Positions 1-10,122 are shown, numbered from the stretch's first letter. The stretch is 64,000 nucleotides of DNA from an uncultured Thermoanaerobaculia bacterium (GCA_951812325.1 OX638294.1:3324859-3388858), one strand, 5' to 3'. Numbers and translations: made by a program. The notes: generated from the letters alone by a model not told the origin.

Positions 1-234
1 CCGACCATAACGAGCGGCTGCCACAACCCGTCCAAGGGGCGCTTCCTCCACCCAACCGAGAACCGGGCCATCACGCTGCGTGAAGCTGCAGTCCTTCAGG
101 GGTTTCCAACCTCCTACTGTTTCCCGCCTGGCGGAGGGAAACTGGCTCTTGCCGCCCTGATCGGAAACGCGTTGCCGCCGGCTTTCGTGTGCAGCCACGC
201 TCTCAAGGTGGCGAAGCGCCTCTCGCAACAGTAG
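1..234 (+). CDS. DNA cytosine-5 methyltransferase, C-terminal end (partial)
   Basis: The frame is open from the first base to TAG at 232-234 and gives the last 77 residues of a C5 methylase that would methylate DNA cytosines. Seen: a run of the form NRxITLREAAVLQGFP followed about 25 residues later by IGNALPP. These match conserved motifs IX and X of the Dcm/M.HhaI family, where motif X returns to help form the S-adenosylmethionine pocket. The catalytic PC and ENV motifs lie upstream of the window. The stop is 14 bases before the start of a GHKL ATPase gene on the same strand, so the two look like one operon. Target specificity cannot be read from this fragment. Confidence 0.88.
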   Translation, partial: PTITSGCHNPSKGRFLHPTENRAITLREAAVLQGFPTSYCFPPGGGKLALAALIGNALPPAFVCSHALKVAKRLSQQ

Positions 235-248
235 AGGGGAGAGGCTCG

Positions 249-2282
249 TTGCCATTGTCGACGCTTACGACCAGGAAAGCCCGCCAATTCTCTCTGAGGG
301 TCCTCGGACGAACTCTTGAGCACCTCGGCGTTCAGACCTACAAACGCAGGGATACGGCCATAGCGGAGTTGGTCGCGAACTGTTGGGATGCGGGTGCCGA
401 GAACGTCAGCATCACGGTCCCGGACGAGAGCTCTTACGATTTCAGGACGAGCCGAATCACCATCCGGGACGACGGCTGTGGAATGGCCGAAGACGAGGTC
501 CAGAACGCCTACCTGGTCATCGGCAGAGACCGTCGCAAGTCAGGCTCTGCCGCGATCGAGTCCCGCAAGGTCATGGGGCGCAAGGGTATAGGCAAACTGG
601 CTGGTTTCGGCATCGCCTCACGTATGGTGGTACGAACTTGGCGCAACGGCGCGCTCACCGAGTTCACTCTCAACGTGGACGACCTAAACAAGCCCGACAA
701 CGAGGTCGGCAACGTGGCGATCGACGCCAGCGTAGGCAGACCCCCTGCCGACCTTGGTGAGCATGGCACCGAGCTCGAGCTCAACACGCTCAAGCACCTC
801 ACTCCACTCGACATCGCCGGCCTTCGGGATGCTTTGGCAAGACGCTTTAGTCGAACCGCGCGAGGCGAGATGACAATCCTCGTCAATGACCTTCGGATTC
901 AGGAGCCGCCGCTGGAGATGACTGACCGGTTCCCCGGCGAAGCCGACACCTACCTCAAAGACGAGATCCAGCTAGCAGATGGGCGAAACGGACAGGTACG
1001 GTATTACTACGGCTTTGCCAAGAAGCCGATTCGTTCCCGGGAGCTACGCGGATTCACGATCTATGTGCATGAGAAGACCGCACAGGCTCCACCGTTCTTC
1101 TTCGACGTCGAGGCTACGGCCACCGGCCAGCATGGCACCAAGTACGTCACCGGCGCCATCGAAGTCGACTTTCTTGACGACGGCCCGACGGATCTGATTT
1201 CGACCGACCGGCAAGAGATCGACTGGGAGGCCGACGAAGTACAGCCGTTCAAGAAGTGGGGAGACGAGTTGAGTCGGCGCGTACTCCGAGATTGGAGAGA
1301 CCGCAAGGAGCAACGCGCCGAAGCTTGGATTCTCGAAGCGACCGACATCCGTCGCCGCATCGAGGCTCTGGATTCCCCTTCTCAGAAGCAAGTCAAGCGA
1401 TTCCTGCGAACACTTGGCCGGGTAGAAGGGGACAGCGAAGAGAGCGTGCGGTCGCTCGCCGATTCGCTAGTGCAAGCGTACGAGTTCCGCCACTTCCATG
1501 ACGTGGTTCAGGAGATCGAGGCCACTGACGACGATCCTGAGTCGCTGCGAATACTCCTAAAGCATCTACGCGAGTGGCAGGTGCTCGAGAGCCGTGCGAT
1601 TCTCGAAGTAGTTCGTGGTCGCCTGGAGATAGTCGACAAGTTCCGCACCATGATCGCGGACGATGCTCCGGAAACCGCCCCGCGCGTAGGAGACGACAAT
1701 ATCCACGATCTTCTGGCTGGGTATCCTTGGCTACTCAATCCGGAATGGCAGATTCTCGCTGAAGAGAAGGCGATCTCTACACAACTTCGAGAGTGGACGT
1801 TCACCGAAATAGAAGACGAGGATAGTCGCCTTCGCTACGACTATTTGGCACTCAGTGATGACCACCGACTGGTGGTGGTCGACATAAAGCGCCCGGGAAT
1901 CGCCGTCGGATTGGACGAACTGCAGCGGCTGGAGCGATACAAGGAGCGACTCGCTCGTGCCGAGGGGCGGAATCTTCACATGCTTTTGGTCTGTGGCGTC
2001 GAGTTGAACGTCACTCCAGGAACCAGGGAAACGTGGAAGGAAAGAAAGGACGGAGAGATCCTGCTCTGGAGTCGCCTCTGCGATCGTGCCAAAGCACACT
2101 ACGAGCAGTACCGCGCCATCCTGGAGAGGCACATTACCGACCCTTCCTTCGCCCGCAAGACGGAAGAGGTTCGGCAGACTCGACACGTCCTGGAGAGCGG
2201 GACGTCCTACAGAGGACGGGAGGCTCGCGCTCGTGGCCTTGGCCCGCAAGACATTACGCTTGAAGACGACACGAAGGCCTGA
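249..2282 (+). CDS. GHKL (MutL/MORC-type) ATPase with nuclease-like C-terminal domain
   Basis: About 677 residues. The N-terminal third carries the Hsp90/MutL Bergerat ATP fold: ELVANCWDAGA (N box) near residue 40, DDGCGM (G1) near 75 and GRKGIGKLAGFG (G2) near 110. The middle is charged and helical. The C-terminal 200 residues hold PWLLNPEWQ, then RYDYLAL and VVVDIKRPG, a D...DxK arrangement like PD-(D/E)XK or DUF4263-type nucleases; the nuclease call is inference. The start chosen is TTG 249, because GAGGGGAG lies about 7 bases upstream and the frame is open further upstream only across the methylase end. MutL/MORC-like ATPases paired with C5 methylases are a known theme in restriction-modification loci, so this is probably the restriction or effector partner. 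No helicase or Vsr gene follows. Confidence 0.85.
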   Translation: MPLSTLTTRKARQFSLRVLGRTLEHLGVQTYKRRDTAIAELVANCWDAGAENVSITVPDESSYDFRTSRITIRDDGCGMAEDEVQNAYLVIGRDRRKSGSAAIESRKVMGRKGIGKLAGFGIASRMVVRTWRNGALTEFTLNVDDLNKPDNEVGNVAIDASVGRPPADLGEHGTELELNTLKHLTPLDIAGLRDALARRFSRTARGEMTILVNDLRIQEPPLEMTDRFPGEADTYLKDEIQLADGRNGQVRYYYGFAKKPIRSRELRGFTIYVHEKTAQAPPFFFDVEATATGQHGTKYVTGAIEVDFLDDGPTDLISTDRQEIDWEADEVQPFKKWGDELSRRVLRDWRDRKEQRAEAWILEATDIRRRIEALDSPSQKQVKRFLRTLGRVEGDSEESVRSLADSLVQAYEFRHFHDVVQEIEATDDDPESLRILLKHLREWQVLESRAILEVVRGRLEIVDKFRTMIADDAPETAPRVGDDNIHDLLAGYPWLLNPEWQILAEEKAISTQLREWTFTEIEDEDSRLRYDYLALSDDHRLVVVDIKRPGIAVGLDELQRLERYKERLARAEGRNLHMLLVCGVELNVTPGTRETWKERKDGEILLWSRLCDRAKAHYEQYRAILERHITDPSFARKTEEVRQTRHVLESGTSYRGREARARGLGPQDITLEDDTKA

Positions 2283-2847
2283 GTAGGCTGGTCAAGCACT
2301 TCTGCGCAGAGGCACGGGCACGCCTGTGGATCACAGTGTTTTCCAATAGAGAAATGAGCGTGGAGCGGCGACGGTAGAGAGGCTTCGATCCGGGTCGGTT
2401 CAGGGGTTGGTTCTGGAAGCGGCAGACGGTTCCGTACCGTCTGCCGCCCTAAGGGTAGCGCGCTCGTGCCGGGGGTGGCCCTCTCTGCCAACGTACGTGA
2501 CACAGCGGTGATGCCGTTTAATGGTGGAGGGCACACGTTGGCGAGGAGGATCGATGGCAAGACGAGAGCAGAGACTTGGCCGCGGCCCGGAGTTCCCGGC
2601 CCCGGGGCGACAACGAGGCGCAGCCTAGTCCCATACAGAGATGAGCCTGACCTGGTCGCGGAAGAAGCTGCGGCGGGAAGCAGGGCGCCAGCCCTCCGTG
2701 TCCGGCCAGGCAAACCGCCAGGCAAAGCGTGTCGAACGCCTCCGCGCTGATTCCTGCGCCGGGAGCATCCGAGCCAGTCGAGGGGTGTGACCTCTCGCTC
2801 GCCATTGACACCAGCCCGACCAGGCGCCTTGTTCCGTTTCCGGGCGT
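2283..2847. other. Gap between convergent genes, no recognisable gene
   Basis: These 565 bases separate the stop of the GHKL ATPase gene from the stop of selA, which runs towards it. Short open frames exist in several frames, including an ATG at 2554 behind GAGGAGG that gives only about 24 codons, but none resembles a known protein. Apart from the perfect hairpin at 2419-2447 I see nothing that can be named. It may be decayed DNA at the edge of the defence locus. Confidence 0.6.
2419..2447. terminator. Perfect 12-bp hairpin between convergent genes
   Basis: GCGGCAGACGGT (2419-2430), a 5-base loop, then the exact reverse complement (2436-2447). It lies between two converging transcription units, where a bidirectional terminator is expected. 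Neither side is followed by a T tract, so intrinsic termination is not proven. Confidence 0.45.
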
Positions 2848-4185
2848 CTATCGAAGTGCCTGCCCGACCGCCATCGCCAGCGCTTCGTCGTCGGCCGGAT
2901 CCACGGTCCGCAGATCGAGAATCAGGCGTCCTCTGCGCTGGTACCCCACCACGGGCGGTTCACCGGTCCGAAGCCGAGCGGCGGTCTTTGCGGGGGCGTC
3001 CAGCGCGAGCACCCAGCCTTTGATCGCCTGGTCCGGCGCGGCGCCGCCGCCCAGGTAGGCGTCACCCCGGATAGCGCGACCTCCCAGTCTCGCCGCCATC
3101 CGTTCGACCCGCCGGCGGGATTCACCGGTCTCGTCCCAGAGAGCCTCGATCGGCATCCGTTGGGCCGCCAGGTGACGCCTGAGCACGGCGTCGAGTGCGG
3201 TCAGGACCAGCCGTCCCGGTCGCAGCGCTCGGTAGAGCGGCGACTTGCGGAGTTGGTCGACGAACGATCTGCGGCCCACGATGACGCCGGCCTGCGGTCC
3301 CCCGAGGACCTTGTCGCCGCTGCCGCAGACCAGGTCGCATCCGGCCTCGATCAGATCCCGGAAGCTCTCGTGCCGTCGCAGCGCCGGCGCGGCGTGCGGC
3401 CCGATCACGCCGCTGCCCTCGTCGACCAGGAGGGGCAGATCGTGACGGTGAGCGAAGTCGGCGAGGCGAGTCGCCGGGACCTGCTCCGCAAAGCCCCGGA
3501 TGCGGAAGTTGCTCGCGAACACCTTCAGGACCAGGGAGGTGGCCGGGCGCACGGCCCGCTCGTAGTCGGCGAGCCGGGTGCGGTTCGTCGTGCCGACCTC
3601 GACGAGTCGGGCGCCGCTTGCCCGGAGGATGTCGGGAATCCGGAACGAACCTCCGATTTCGACGAGTTCGCTTCGGGAGAGGATGACTTCGCGGCCGCAA
3701 GCCTGGGTCGAGAGCGCCAGCACCAGGGCGGCCGCGTTGTTGTTGACGACCAAGGCCGCCTCGGCGCCGGTCAGGGTCACCAACAGGCTCTCGACACGGA
3801 GACTGCGGTCCGTCCGACGCCCGCTCCCCAAGTCCATCTCCAGGTCGCAGTAGGCGTCGAGCCGGTCCCGCAGGTCGTCCACGACAGGCCGAGGCAGAGG
3901 CGCCCGGCCGAGATTCGTGTGCAGGAAGATGCCGGTTGCGTTCAGCACCCGCCGGAGCGGGGGCGCTTCGGCTTCGAGCGCGGCGCGGACGAGTTCGGGT
4001 ATCCCGCGGATCCGGTCCTCCAGTTCCTCGTCGTCGATGCCCGTTGCGATTTCGCCGCGAAGCGCGTCGAGGACCCTGGCTGTTTGGACCCTTGTCGCTT
4101 GCCTTCCGTATAATCCTGTGAGTTCGGCAAGCGGGCTCTCCTGCAGCAAACGTCCCGTTGCAGGCAGTCGTCGCAGTTGACTCAC
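2848..4185 (-). CDS. selA: L-seryl-tRNA(Sec) selenium transferase
   Basis: A 445-residue cytoplasmic PLP enzyme that converts Ser-tRNA(Sec) to Sec-tRNA(Sec) using selenophosphate. Seen: an N-terminal LPATGRLL like the bacterial family start, NATGIFLHTNLGRAPL, VNNNAAALVL, ELVEIGGSFRIPD, EVGTTNRT and CGSGDKVLGGPQAG, whose Lys in SGDK is the PLP-binding residue. Length and end-to-end motif order are normal, which supports the ATG at 4185. It starts 42 bases from a divergent TPR gene. selB, selD and tRNA-Sec are not in the window, so the rest of the selenocysteine machinery must lie elsewhere. Confidence 0.97.
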   Translation of the reverse strand: MSQLRRLPATGRLLQESPLAELTGLYGRQATRVQTARVLDALRGEIATGIDDEELEDRIRGIPELVRAALEAEAPPLRRVLNATGIFLHTNLGRAPLPRPVVDDLRDRLDAYCDLEMDLGSGRRTDRSLRVESLLVTLTGAEAALVVNNNAAALVLALSTQACGREVILSRSELVEIGGSFRIPDILRASGARLVEVGTTNRTRLADYERAVRPATSLVLKVFASNFRIRGFAEQVPATRLADFAHRHDLPLLVDEGSGVIGPHAAPALRRHESFRDLIEAGCDLVCGSGDKVLGGPQAGVIVGRRSFVDQLRKSPLYRALRPGRLVLTALDAVLRRHLAAQRMPIEALWDETGESRRRVERMAARLGGRAIRGDAYLGGGAAPDQAIKGWVLALDAPAKTAARLRTGEPPVVGYQRRGRLILDLRTVDPADDEALAMAVGQALR

Positions 4186-4227
4186 GTCCCGCTGATCCTA
4201 TTCCTCGCAGCCACCGCGCGGAGAGCT

Positions 4228-5448
4228 ATGAACGCCTGCAAGACACTCTCGAGAGCGGCTGCTCTCGCCCTCTGCCTGCTTCTGCCCGGGGCCGCGGCGC
4301 CCTTCGGCGGCGGCGCCGGCCTCGGAGCCCAGGTCGCCGGCGCCGCGGCGACGCCGGATCCGATCCTGGAACGCGCGATCGCCGAACAGCGCCGACTCGT
4401 GGAGAGTCAGGGTGGCCCGGGCGCCCGCGCGACGGCCCTGAACGATCTCGCCAATCTGCTGGAGCTCCGGGGCGACGTCGCGGCGGCTCTCGAGACCTAC
4501 CGGGCCGCAATCGCCGCGGACGGAACCCTGGCGCCCCCGCACTACAACCTGGCTCTGCTGGCCTACACGACCGGCGATTCGGAGTTGGCGTCGAGCCATC
4601 TCGAGACGGCGATCGAGCTTGAGCCCGGGAACGCCTGGGCGCACTACCAACGCGGCCGGGTCGCGGATGATGCGGGCGACGCCGAGACGGCGGTCGAGCA
4701 CTACACGCGCGCCGTCGGTCTGGATTCACGTCTGGCCTTCGGCGACGTGAACCCTCACTTCCTCGTGAACCGGTACGCCACCGAGATTCTGCTGCGGGCC
4801 GACCGGACGCGCGTCGAGGCCCTGCCGCCGAGGACCTATTCGGAGCCGCGCCGCATCAGCGGCCTGCTGCTGCCGGCGCGCGTCCCGGAGACGGCGCCGA
4901 GCCGCGAAGAGGCCGCGGCGGCGGAGAAAGTCCCTGAAGACGATGCCGGCAAGGTCGAACCGGGCGAGGCCGCGAGGCCCGTCACGGTGGACCGGCACAG
5001 CTCCCGGCGGGTGAACCGGTCGGCGGTCCCGGCAGTTCCCGACGGCAACGCGTTCCAGGAGCCGACGGTCCGTCCGGCCACGGCCGAAGCTCCGGTCACC
5101 GCCAGTGCGCGGGACGAACGGGCGGACCTCGCGTCCGACCGCCGTACCGGGGGAGAGCCCCGGGTGTTCACCCGCGACGACCTTCGTCGTCGCACGCTCG
5201 GCGCCGGCGGGATGGTCGGGGTTCCCGTGGGCTCGCCGCCATCGTCGAGCCCGACTTCAGGGAGGCGCGGCGGGGTCCAGGCGGGAACGCCGGTTGGTCC
5301 GGGCGGCAGGCAGCCTGCGGGCGGTTCGGGCCCGGGGCCGGCGTCCGGGACCTTCGGCGGCTCCGGAGGGGGGCGCTTCGACCCGTCGTTCCGCAGCAGC
5401 GCTCAGCTCGACGTGACGATCCGCCGCTTCCCGGCGCCGGCGCCCTGA
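4228..5448 (+). CDS. Secreted TPR-repeat protein
   Basis: About 406 residues. The start is ATG 4228, with GGAGAG just upstream and a following signal peptide (basic n-region, then AAALALCLLLPGAAA). An upstream in-frame ATG at 4177 would overlap selA and spoil the signal. Residues 45-180 contain at least three TPR units (for example GDVAAALETYRAAIAADGT, NLALLAYTTGDSELASSHL, GDAETAVEHYTRAVGLDS). The rest is a Pro/Gly/Ser-rich tail with no domain I recognise, ending in a short LDVTIRRFP strand. It probably acts in the envelope as a protein-binding scaffold; the exact role is unknown. It is divergent from selA. Confidence 0.8.
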   Translation: MNACKTLSRAAALALCLLLPGAAAPFGGGAGLGAQVAGAAATPDPILERAIAEQRRLVESQGGPGARATALNDLANLLELRGDVAAALETYRAAIAADGTLAPPHYNLALLAYTTGDSELASSHLETAIELEPGNAWAHYQRGRVADDAGDAETAVEHYTRAVGLDSRLAFGDVNPHFLVNRYATEILLRADRTRVEALPPRTYSEPRRISGLLLPARVPETAPSREEAAAAEKVPEDDAGKVEPGEAARPVTVDRHSSRRVNRSAVPAVPDGNAFQEPTVRPATAEAPVTASARDERADLASDRRTGGEPRVFTRDDLRRRTLGAGGMVGVPVGSPPSSSPTSGRRGGVQAGTPVGPGGRQPAGGSGPGPASGTFGGSGGGRFDPSFRSSAQLDVTIRRFPAPAP

Positions 5449-5531
5449 GACCTGGAGACCCCGGTCTTTCCGGCTCTGCGTCGGCAAGCCAACCATGCGA
5501 ACATGCTTGTCGGTCTGTGGGCGGAGCCTCG

Positions 5532-6947
5532 TCAGTCGTGTGCGACGGGCTCGAGTTGCAGTCCCGTCAGCAGCAGTGTCGGCGCCCCGACCGCACCGGG
5601 CACGGGCAGGAACCGGAGATCGTCGCCGACGGCGCGGATGCCGCGGAACAGCTCCCGGATCGAACCGGTGAGCCGCGTTCGCGGGATGGCGCCGAGAATG
5701 CGGTCGCGTTCCACGACGAAGCCGGTCGCATCGATCTCGAAGCCTGCCTCCCTCCGGTTGTCCGAGACTCCGAGAGTGGCCCGGCAACGGCCGCCGGGAG
5801 CGCGGTCCAGCAGATAGCAGCCGTGCCGGATGCCGCTACGGATCGCATCCGCGGAATCCGTGCCGGGCTGGATGTAGAGATGGGAGTGGCTCACTTCGGG
5901 CGGCGACCGCCAGCCCGACCGGCGCCGACAGCCGGCGGCGGAGAAGCCCGACCAGCCGTCGTCCTCCCAGGTCAGCAGAGGCTCGCCGGGTTCTCCGTCC
6001 CTGATCAGCGCGACGGCCCGTGTGGGTACGCCCTCGTCATCGGTCGGGGTCCTGATCCAGCCGGCTTCCACGGCGCCGTCGTCCCGGATCTGCAGATCCG
6101 GCGGTCCCAGCGAGTGCCCTGAAGTCAGGCGCTGAAGCGTGTTCCAGCCATCCCGGCCTCTGAACAGGGGGCCGAGCAGGGCCAGCAGGCTGGAGGCGAG
6201 AGCGGGCGCCACCGCGATCTCGCGGGCAGGCAGGGAAGGCGTGGTTGCGGCGGTCGCGAGCGTCAGCCGGTCGGCGATCTCCGTCGCCATGGCGGCGGCG
6301 TCGAAGCCCGAGGGGTCGCCTGCGGCGCGATAGAGGCTGCAGGAACCGCGAATCCCGTCTCGTTCCACGGCGAAGTCCAGTCGTACCGTGACCAGGCGCA
6401 GCCGGGTCCGTCCGGTGACTCCAGCGCTGTTTGCGAGGATGGACGCGCTGGCGCCGTCGTCGATTCTCGCCCGGATCAGGCAGCTGCCCGGGAGTTCGGC
6501 GCGGGTTCGTTCGAGGACATCGCGGATGAGTTGCCTGCCGAAGGCTTCGGAGTCGTCGTTCGGCACGTCCTTCCCGGCCAGGCCGGGCAGCGATGACCTG
6601 CGTCGGTGAGGTGTCGGCAGTCTGAGTGAGCCGGCGCGGAGCGAATGGCGATTCAACCGGCGCCAGCCGCCGGGGGCGGGGAGCGCGCCGGACTCGGCAA
6701 GGAAGAGCGCTCGGCCCGGGCCGCCGGCCCGCAGGGCCCAGCCTCTCTCTTCGACTCTGCCAACGTGGAGACGCCAGTCCTCCGAAGCGGGCGGCGAGGC
6801 GGCGCCGGTCCTCCAGGGTGCGGCGTCGATCCGGAGGCTGCACCCGGCCTTGACGTAGAGCTCGGCACTCGATGCGCCGGTGCGACCGGTTGCCGCGGTC
6901 AGCGCTGTTCGGAGGGTCTGAATGGTGGGCAGCCGGAGTGGCTTCAA
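5532..6947 (-). CDS. TldE/PmbA-like protein (non-catalytic partner of TldD)
   Basis: About 471 residues with the PmbA/TldE layout. A Glu/Asp-rich middle (VRLDFAVERDGIRGSCSLYRAAGDPSGFD) is followed by a glycine-rich C-terminal half ending GAPTLLLTGLQLEP. No HExxxH motif is visible, as expected for the E subunit of TldD/TldE heterodimeric peptidases. I place the start at TTG 6947 because it overlaps the TGA of the upstream TldD-like gene as TTGA and has GGAGGG about 8 bases before it; an ATG at 6986 lies inside the neighbour. Known TldD/E proteins trim unfolded or modified peptides; the substrate here is unknown. No RiPP precursor was noticed nearby. Confidence 0.75.
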   Translation of the reverse strand: MKPLRLPTIQTLRTALTAATGRTGASSAELYVKAGCSLRIDAAPWRTGAASPPASEDWRLHVGRVEERGWALRAGGPGRALFLAESGALPAPGGWRRLNRHSLRAGSLRLPTPHRRRSSLPGLAGKDVPNDDSEAFGRQLIRDVLERTRAELPGSCLIRARIDDGASASILANSAGVTGRTRLRLVTVRLDFAVERDGIRGSCSLYRAAGDPSGFDAAAMATEIADRLTLATAATTPSLPAREIAVAPALASSLLALLGPLFRGRDGWNTLQRLTSGHSLGPPDLQIRDDGAVEAGWIRTPTDDEGVPTRAVALIRDGEPGEPLLTWEDDGWSGFSAAGCRRRSGWRSPPEVSHSHLYIQPGTDSADAIRSGIRHGCYLLDRAPGGRCRATLGVSDNRREAGFEIDATGFVVERDRILGAIPRTRLTGSIRELFRGIRAVGDDLRFLPVPGAVGAPTLLLTGLQLEPVAHD

Positions 6948-8272
6948 ACCAGACCCTCCAGGCGCACGGACGGGCTGCGGGCCCATACCGGCAGGAGAGA
7001 CCCGTCCTTCGCGCACCATCCGGCGCCGGCGGCCAGCGGGCGGTCCCCGACCGCGGTCACGGCGGCGAGCAGGTCGACGGTGCGGGACCGGATCTCCACC
7101 GGTCCCACGAAGTCGGCCGGACCGCTGGCTCCGATCCGCCGGGCGCAGGGCGCCCGCAGCACGCAGCCGCCATCGAACGGGTCGAGAGTGCCGCTCTCGA
7201 ACTCGGCGATGTAGAGGCCTCCGGCGGCTTCCTGGAAGAGCTCCGCTTCGGGCAGATCGGTGGGCAGCAACTCAAGATGCATGGTACGGGGGCCCGGCAG
7301 CAGGTGGCGGTTGGCTCGGCGTGCGGCGCCCGGAATCAAACGCTGGCAGCGGCCTGCCCAGGCGAGGTCGGCGAGCGGCTGCCGAACCCGGCCCCGGCGG
7401 AGCAGCCAGCGGGCGATGACGGTCATCCCTTCGTCGTCGCTGAAGCGTCCGCATCCGTCGGGGGCCAGGCGGGGGTCGTCGATCACGTCGAGATGGACGC
7501 CGCCCAGCTTCAGGCCGACCACGCTGTCCGGGGCCCCGGTGAGGGCCAGGGTGTCCGCCTCCAGCGTATGGGCCACGACCTCGTGCAGCATGACCGCGGC
7601 GGCGCAGGGTCCGAGGACGAGGATCCGGGGCGTATCCGGATGCTCGGGCAGGTGGCGCGACCTCAGGCGATCGACCAGGCAGCCGGCCACCGGATCGAGG
7701 TCCTCGGCTGCCAACGACGGCAGCAGACCGCCCCACAGGCCCCAGGGCGTCTTCAGGCGCAGGCTGAAGTACTCCTCGAACTGGCTGGGCGCCGACACCC
7801 GGCCGTGCACCACCTGGACCTGTCGGCGATGCCGCCTGACCGTGACCTCCATGGGAAAGCCGACGCGGCGGCGACTGACCGCCTTCCCGAGTTGCCGCTC
7901 CGCCCGCTCGATCTCGGCCATTCGGACCGGCAGCCAGCGACTGACCTGGATCTTCGGCGCCGGCCCGATCGAACCGGCCGTGCCGGTCACGCGATCGCAG
8001 CAGGAAGCGAAGGTGTGTCCCGAGATCGCGTCGGCGGAGGCCAGGCGGCTGGCGCCGGCCTCGAGTCTGCGCACGGAGAGGCCCTGCTCGCGCCGCAGGC
8101 GTAGCCGGGTGCTGGCGCCGCGGGGCAGCAACTCGACCGTCTCCAGACGCTCGAAGAACGCCTCGGTGTGTTGATCCGGATGGACCGCGAGCCGGGCCAG
8201 GGCGTCGGTCAGCGTGCCGACGTCCGAGGCCAGCAACTCGTTGGGCCGCCGGGCGGTGACCGTCGTGTCCAT
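6944..8272 (-). CDS. TldD-like zinc metallopeptidase
   Basis: A 442-residue protein with [12 protein letters not shown] near residue 240, matching the HExxxH zinc motif followed by LE(G/A)D of the TldD family. Further C-terminal features are [27 protein letters not shown] and VGPVEIR strands. TldD supplies the active site of the TldD/TldE peptidase, and the next gene encodes the TldE-like partner with a four-base TTGA overlap, so the two are almost certainly made together. Sequence outside the motifs is rather divergent from E. coli TldD. Transcription is divergent from the carboxylase gene that starts at 8354. Confidence 0.82.
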   Translation of the reverse strand: MDTTVTARRPNELLASDVGTLTDALARLAVHPDQHTEAFFERLETVELLPRGASTRLRLRREQGLSVRRLEAGASRLASADAISGHTFASCCDRVTGTAGSIGPAPKIQVSRWLPVRMAEIERAERQLGKAVSRRRVGFPMEVTVRRHRRQVQVVHGRVSAPSQFEEYFSLRLKTPWGLWGGLLPSLAAEDLDPVAGCLVDRLRSRHLPEHPDTPRILVLGPCAAAVMLHEVVAHTLEADTLALTGAPDSVVGLKLGGVHLDVIDDPRLAPDGCGRFSDDEGMTVIARWLLRRGRVRQPLADLAWAGRCQRLIPGAARRANRHLLPGPRTMHLELLPTDLPEAELFQEAAGGLYIAEFESGTLDPFDGGCVLRAPCARRIGASGPADFVGPVEIRSRTVDLLAAVTAVGDRPLAAGAGWCAKDGSLLPVWARSPSVRLEGLV

Positions 8273-8353
8273 GGCCGGATTCTAGGAGGGTTCGCGGCGT
8301 TGTCGCTGCCGCGGCGCCGGGAGTCGGCGGCTGTGGTAAGAAAGCCGCGCGGG

Positions 8354-9940
8354 ATGACCAGGGAGCAGGAGTCAGCGGGGGCGGGCGGCCCGGTTCGCGG
8401 TCAGCAGGCGAGCGAGTTGAAACAGCGGCTTGAACGGTCGCGGTTGGGCGGCGGCGCCGAGCGCATCGAGCGTCAGCACGCGAGCGGGAAGTTGACCGCT
8501 CGCGAACGGATCGATCTGCTGCTCGATCCGGAGTCGTTCGTCGAGATCGACGCCCTGGTGACCCATCGCTGTACGGACTTCGGCATGGCCGGGCAGCGCA
8601 TACCGGGTGACGGCGTGGTGTGCGGCCAGGGTCGGGTGGACCGGCGTCCGGTGTACGTCTTCGCGCAGGACTTCACCGTGTTCGGCGGGTCTCTGTCCGA
8701 AACCAACGCCCGCAAGATCTGCAAGGTGATGGATCTGGCGCTTGAGAACGGCGCGCCGGTCGTCGGCCTGAACGACTCGGGCGGGGCCCGCATCCAGGAG
8801 GGTGTCGCCTCGCTGGGAGGCTACGCCGACATCTTCCTGCGCAACACGCTGGCATCGGGGGTGGTGCCCCAGATCAGCGCGATCATGGGGCCCTGCGCGG
8901 GCGGGGCGGTCTACTCGCCGGCGATCACCGATTTCGTCCTGATGGTCGAAGGCACGAGCTACATGTTCGTGACCGGGCCGGACGTGATCAGGACGGTGAC
9001 CCACGAGGACGTATCGATGGAGGAGCTGGGCGGCGCGAAGACGCACGCGCGGCGGAGCGGCGTGGCGCACTTCACCGCCGCCGACGACACCGCCTGCCTG
9101 CTGGCCGTTCGCGAACTTCTCGGATACCTGCCGGGCAACAACCTCGACGATCCGCCGCGGCGGCCGACCGAGGATCCGGGCGACCGTGACGCGCCCGAGC
9201 TCGACGAATTGGTGCCGGTGGACCCGAACAAGCCATACGACATCGGCGCGCTGATCCGCGCCGTGGTCGACGACGGCCGCTTCCTCGAGGTCCATCGCGA
9301 TTTTGCCCGGAACCTCGTGGTCGGTTTCGCGCACTTCGGCGGCCGCAGCGTCGGCATCGTCGCCAACCAGCCGAACTACCTCGCCGGCGTCCTCGACATC
9401 GACGCGGCGGTCAAGGGCGGCCGGTTCGTGCGCTTCTGCGACGCCTTCAACGTTCCCCTGGTCACCTTCGAGGATGTGCCGGGCTTCCTCCCGGGCGTGC
9501 GGCAGGAACACGGCGGAATCATCCGCAACGGCGCCAAGCTGCTGTACGCCTTCGCCGAGGCGACGGTGCCGAAGATCACCGTGATCACCCGCAAGGCCTA
9601 CGGCGGCGCCTACTGCGTGATGGCCAGCAAGCACCTGCGCACCGACGTCAACCTGGCCTATCCGACCGCGGAGATCGCGGTGATGGGGCCGAGCGGAGCG
9701 GTCAACATCCTCTACCGGCAGCAGATCCGGGACGCGGACGACCCCGAGGCGTTGCGTGAACGGATGGCCGCCGAGTACCGGGAGAAGTTCTCGAACCCCT
9801 ACGTGGCGGCGGAGCGCGGCTTCGTCGACGCGGTGATTGCGCCGCGCACGACCCGCAGGGAGATCGTCCGGGCGCTGCGGCAACTCGAGGGCAAGCGGTC
9901 CGGCGTGCCGGCGAAGAAGCACGGCAGCGTGCCGCTCTAG
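8354..9940 (+). CDS. pccB: Acyl-CoA (propionyl/methylmalonyl-CoA type) carboxyltransferase beta subunit
   Basis: About 528 residues; transfers carboxyl from carboxybiotin to propionyl-CoA or a similar acyl-CoA in the cytoplasm. Seen: [18 protein letters not shown] at the N-terminus, [12 protein letters not shown], the oxyanion-hole segment [12 protein letters not shown] with [12 protein letters not shown], and in the second half [24 protein letters not shown] plus [12 protein letters not shown]. These are the diagnostic PccB/MmdA motifs. ATG 8354 gives about 30 residues before the first conserved segment; the upstream SD is weak. No biotin-carrier or biotin-carboxylase gene is adjacent, so the alpha subunit is elsewhere. 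Choice between propionyl-CoA carboxylase and methylmalonyl-CoA decarboxylase is not settled by sequence. Confidence 0.93.
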   Translation: MTREQESAGAGGPVRGQQASELKQRLERSRLGGGAERIERQHASGKLTARERIDLLLDPESFVEIDALVTHRCTDFGMAGQRIPGDGVVCGQGRVDRRPVYVFAQDFTVFGGSLSETNARKICKVMDLALENGAPVVGLNDSGGARIQEGVASLGGYADIFLRNTLASGVVPQISAIMGPCAGGAVYSPAITDFVLMVEGTSYMFVTGPDVIRTVTHEDVSMEELGGAKTHARRSGVAHFTAADDTACLLAVRELLGYLPGNNLDDPPRRPTEDPGDRDAPELDELVPVDPNKPYDIGALIRAVVDDGRFLEVHRDFARNLVVGFAHFGGRSVGIVANQPNYLAGVLDIDAAVKGGRFVRFCDAFNVPLVTFEDVPGFLPGVRQEHGGIIRNGAKLLYAFAEATVPKITVITRKAYGGAYCVMASKHLRTDVNLAYPTAEIAVMGPSGAVNILYRQQIRDADDPEALRERMAAEYREKFSNPYVAAERGFVDAVIAPRTTRREIVRALRQLEGKRSGVPAKKHGSVPL

Positions 9941-10122
9941 CAGCCAGGCGGGAGCGGCGGCTTGCCGGAAAGAGGCGACGGGAATCACCTTGCGGTCGTT
10001 TGACCAGAGCTCGCCGCCGATCGGATGGCCGAACTCGGCATAATTGGGGCGATGTTCGGCGCCGTGCTGACCAGGCACGGAGAAGACAAACGACAGGACA
10101 ACGACGGGGAGCGACCGAAGGC

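Noticed and set aside
2554-2630. Short ORF behind GAGGAGG in the ATPase-selA gap
   Set aside because: Only about 24 codons with no similarity; the SD-like run can occur by chance.
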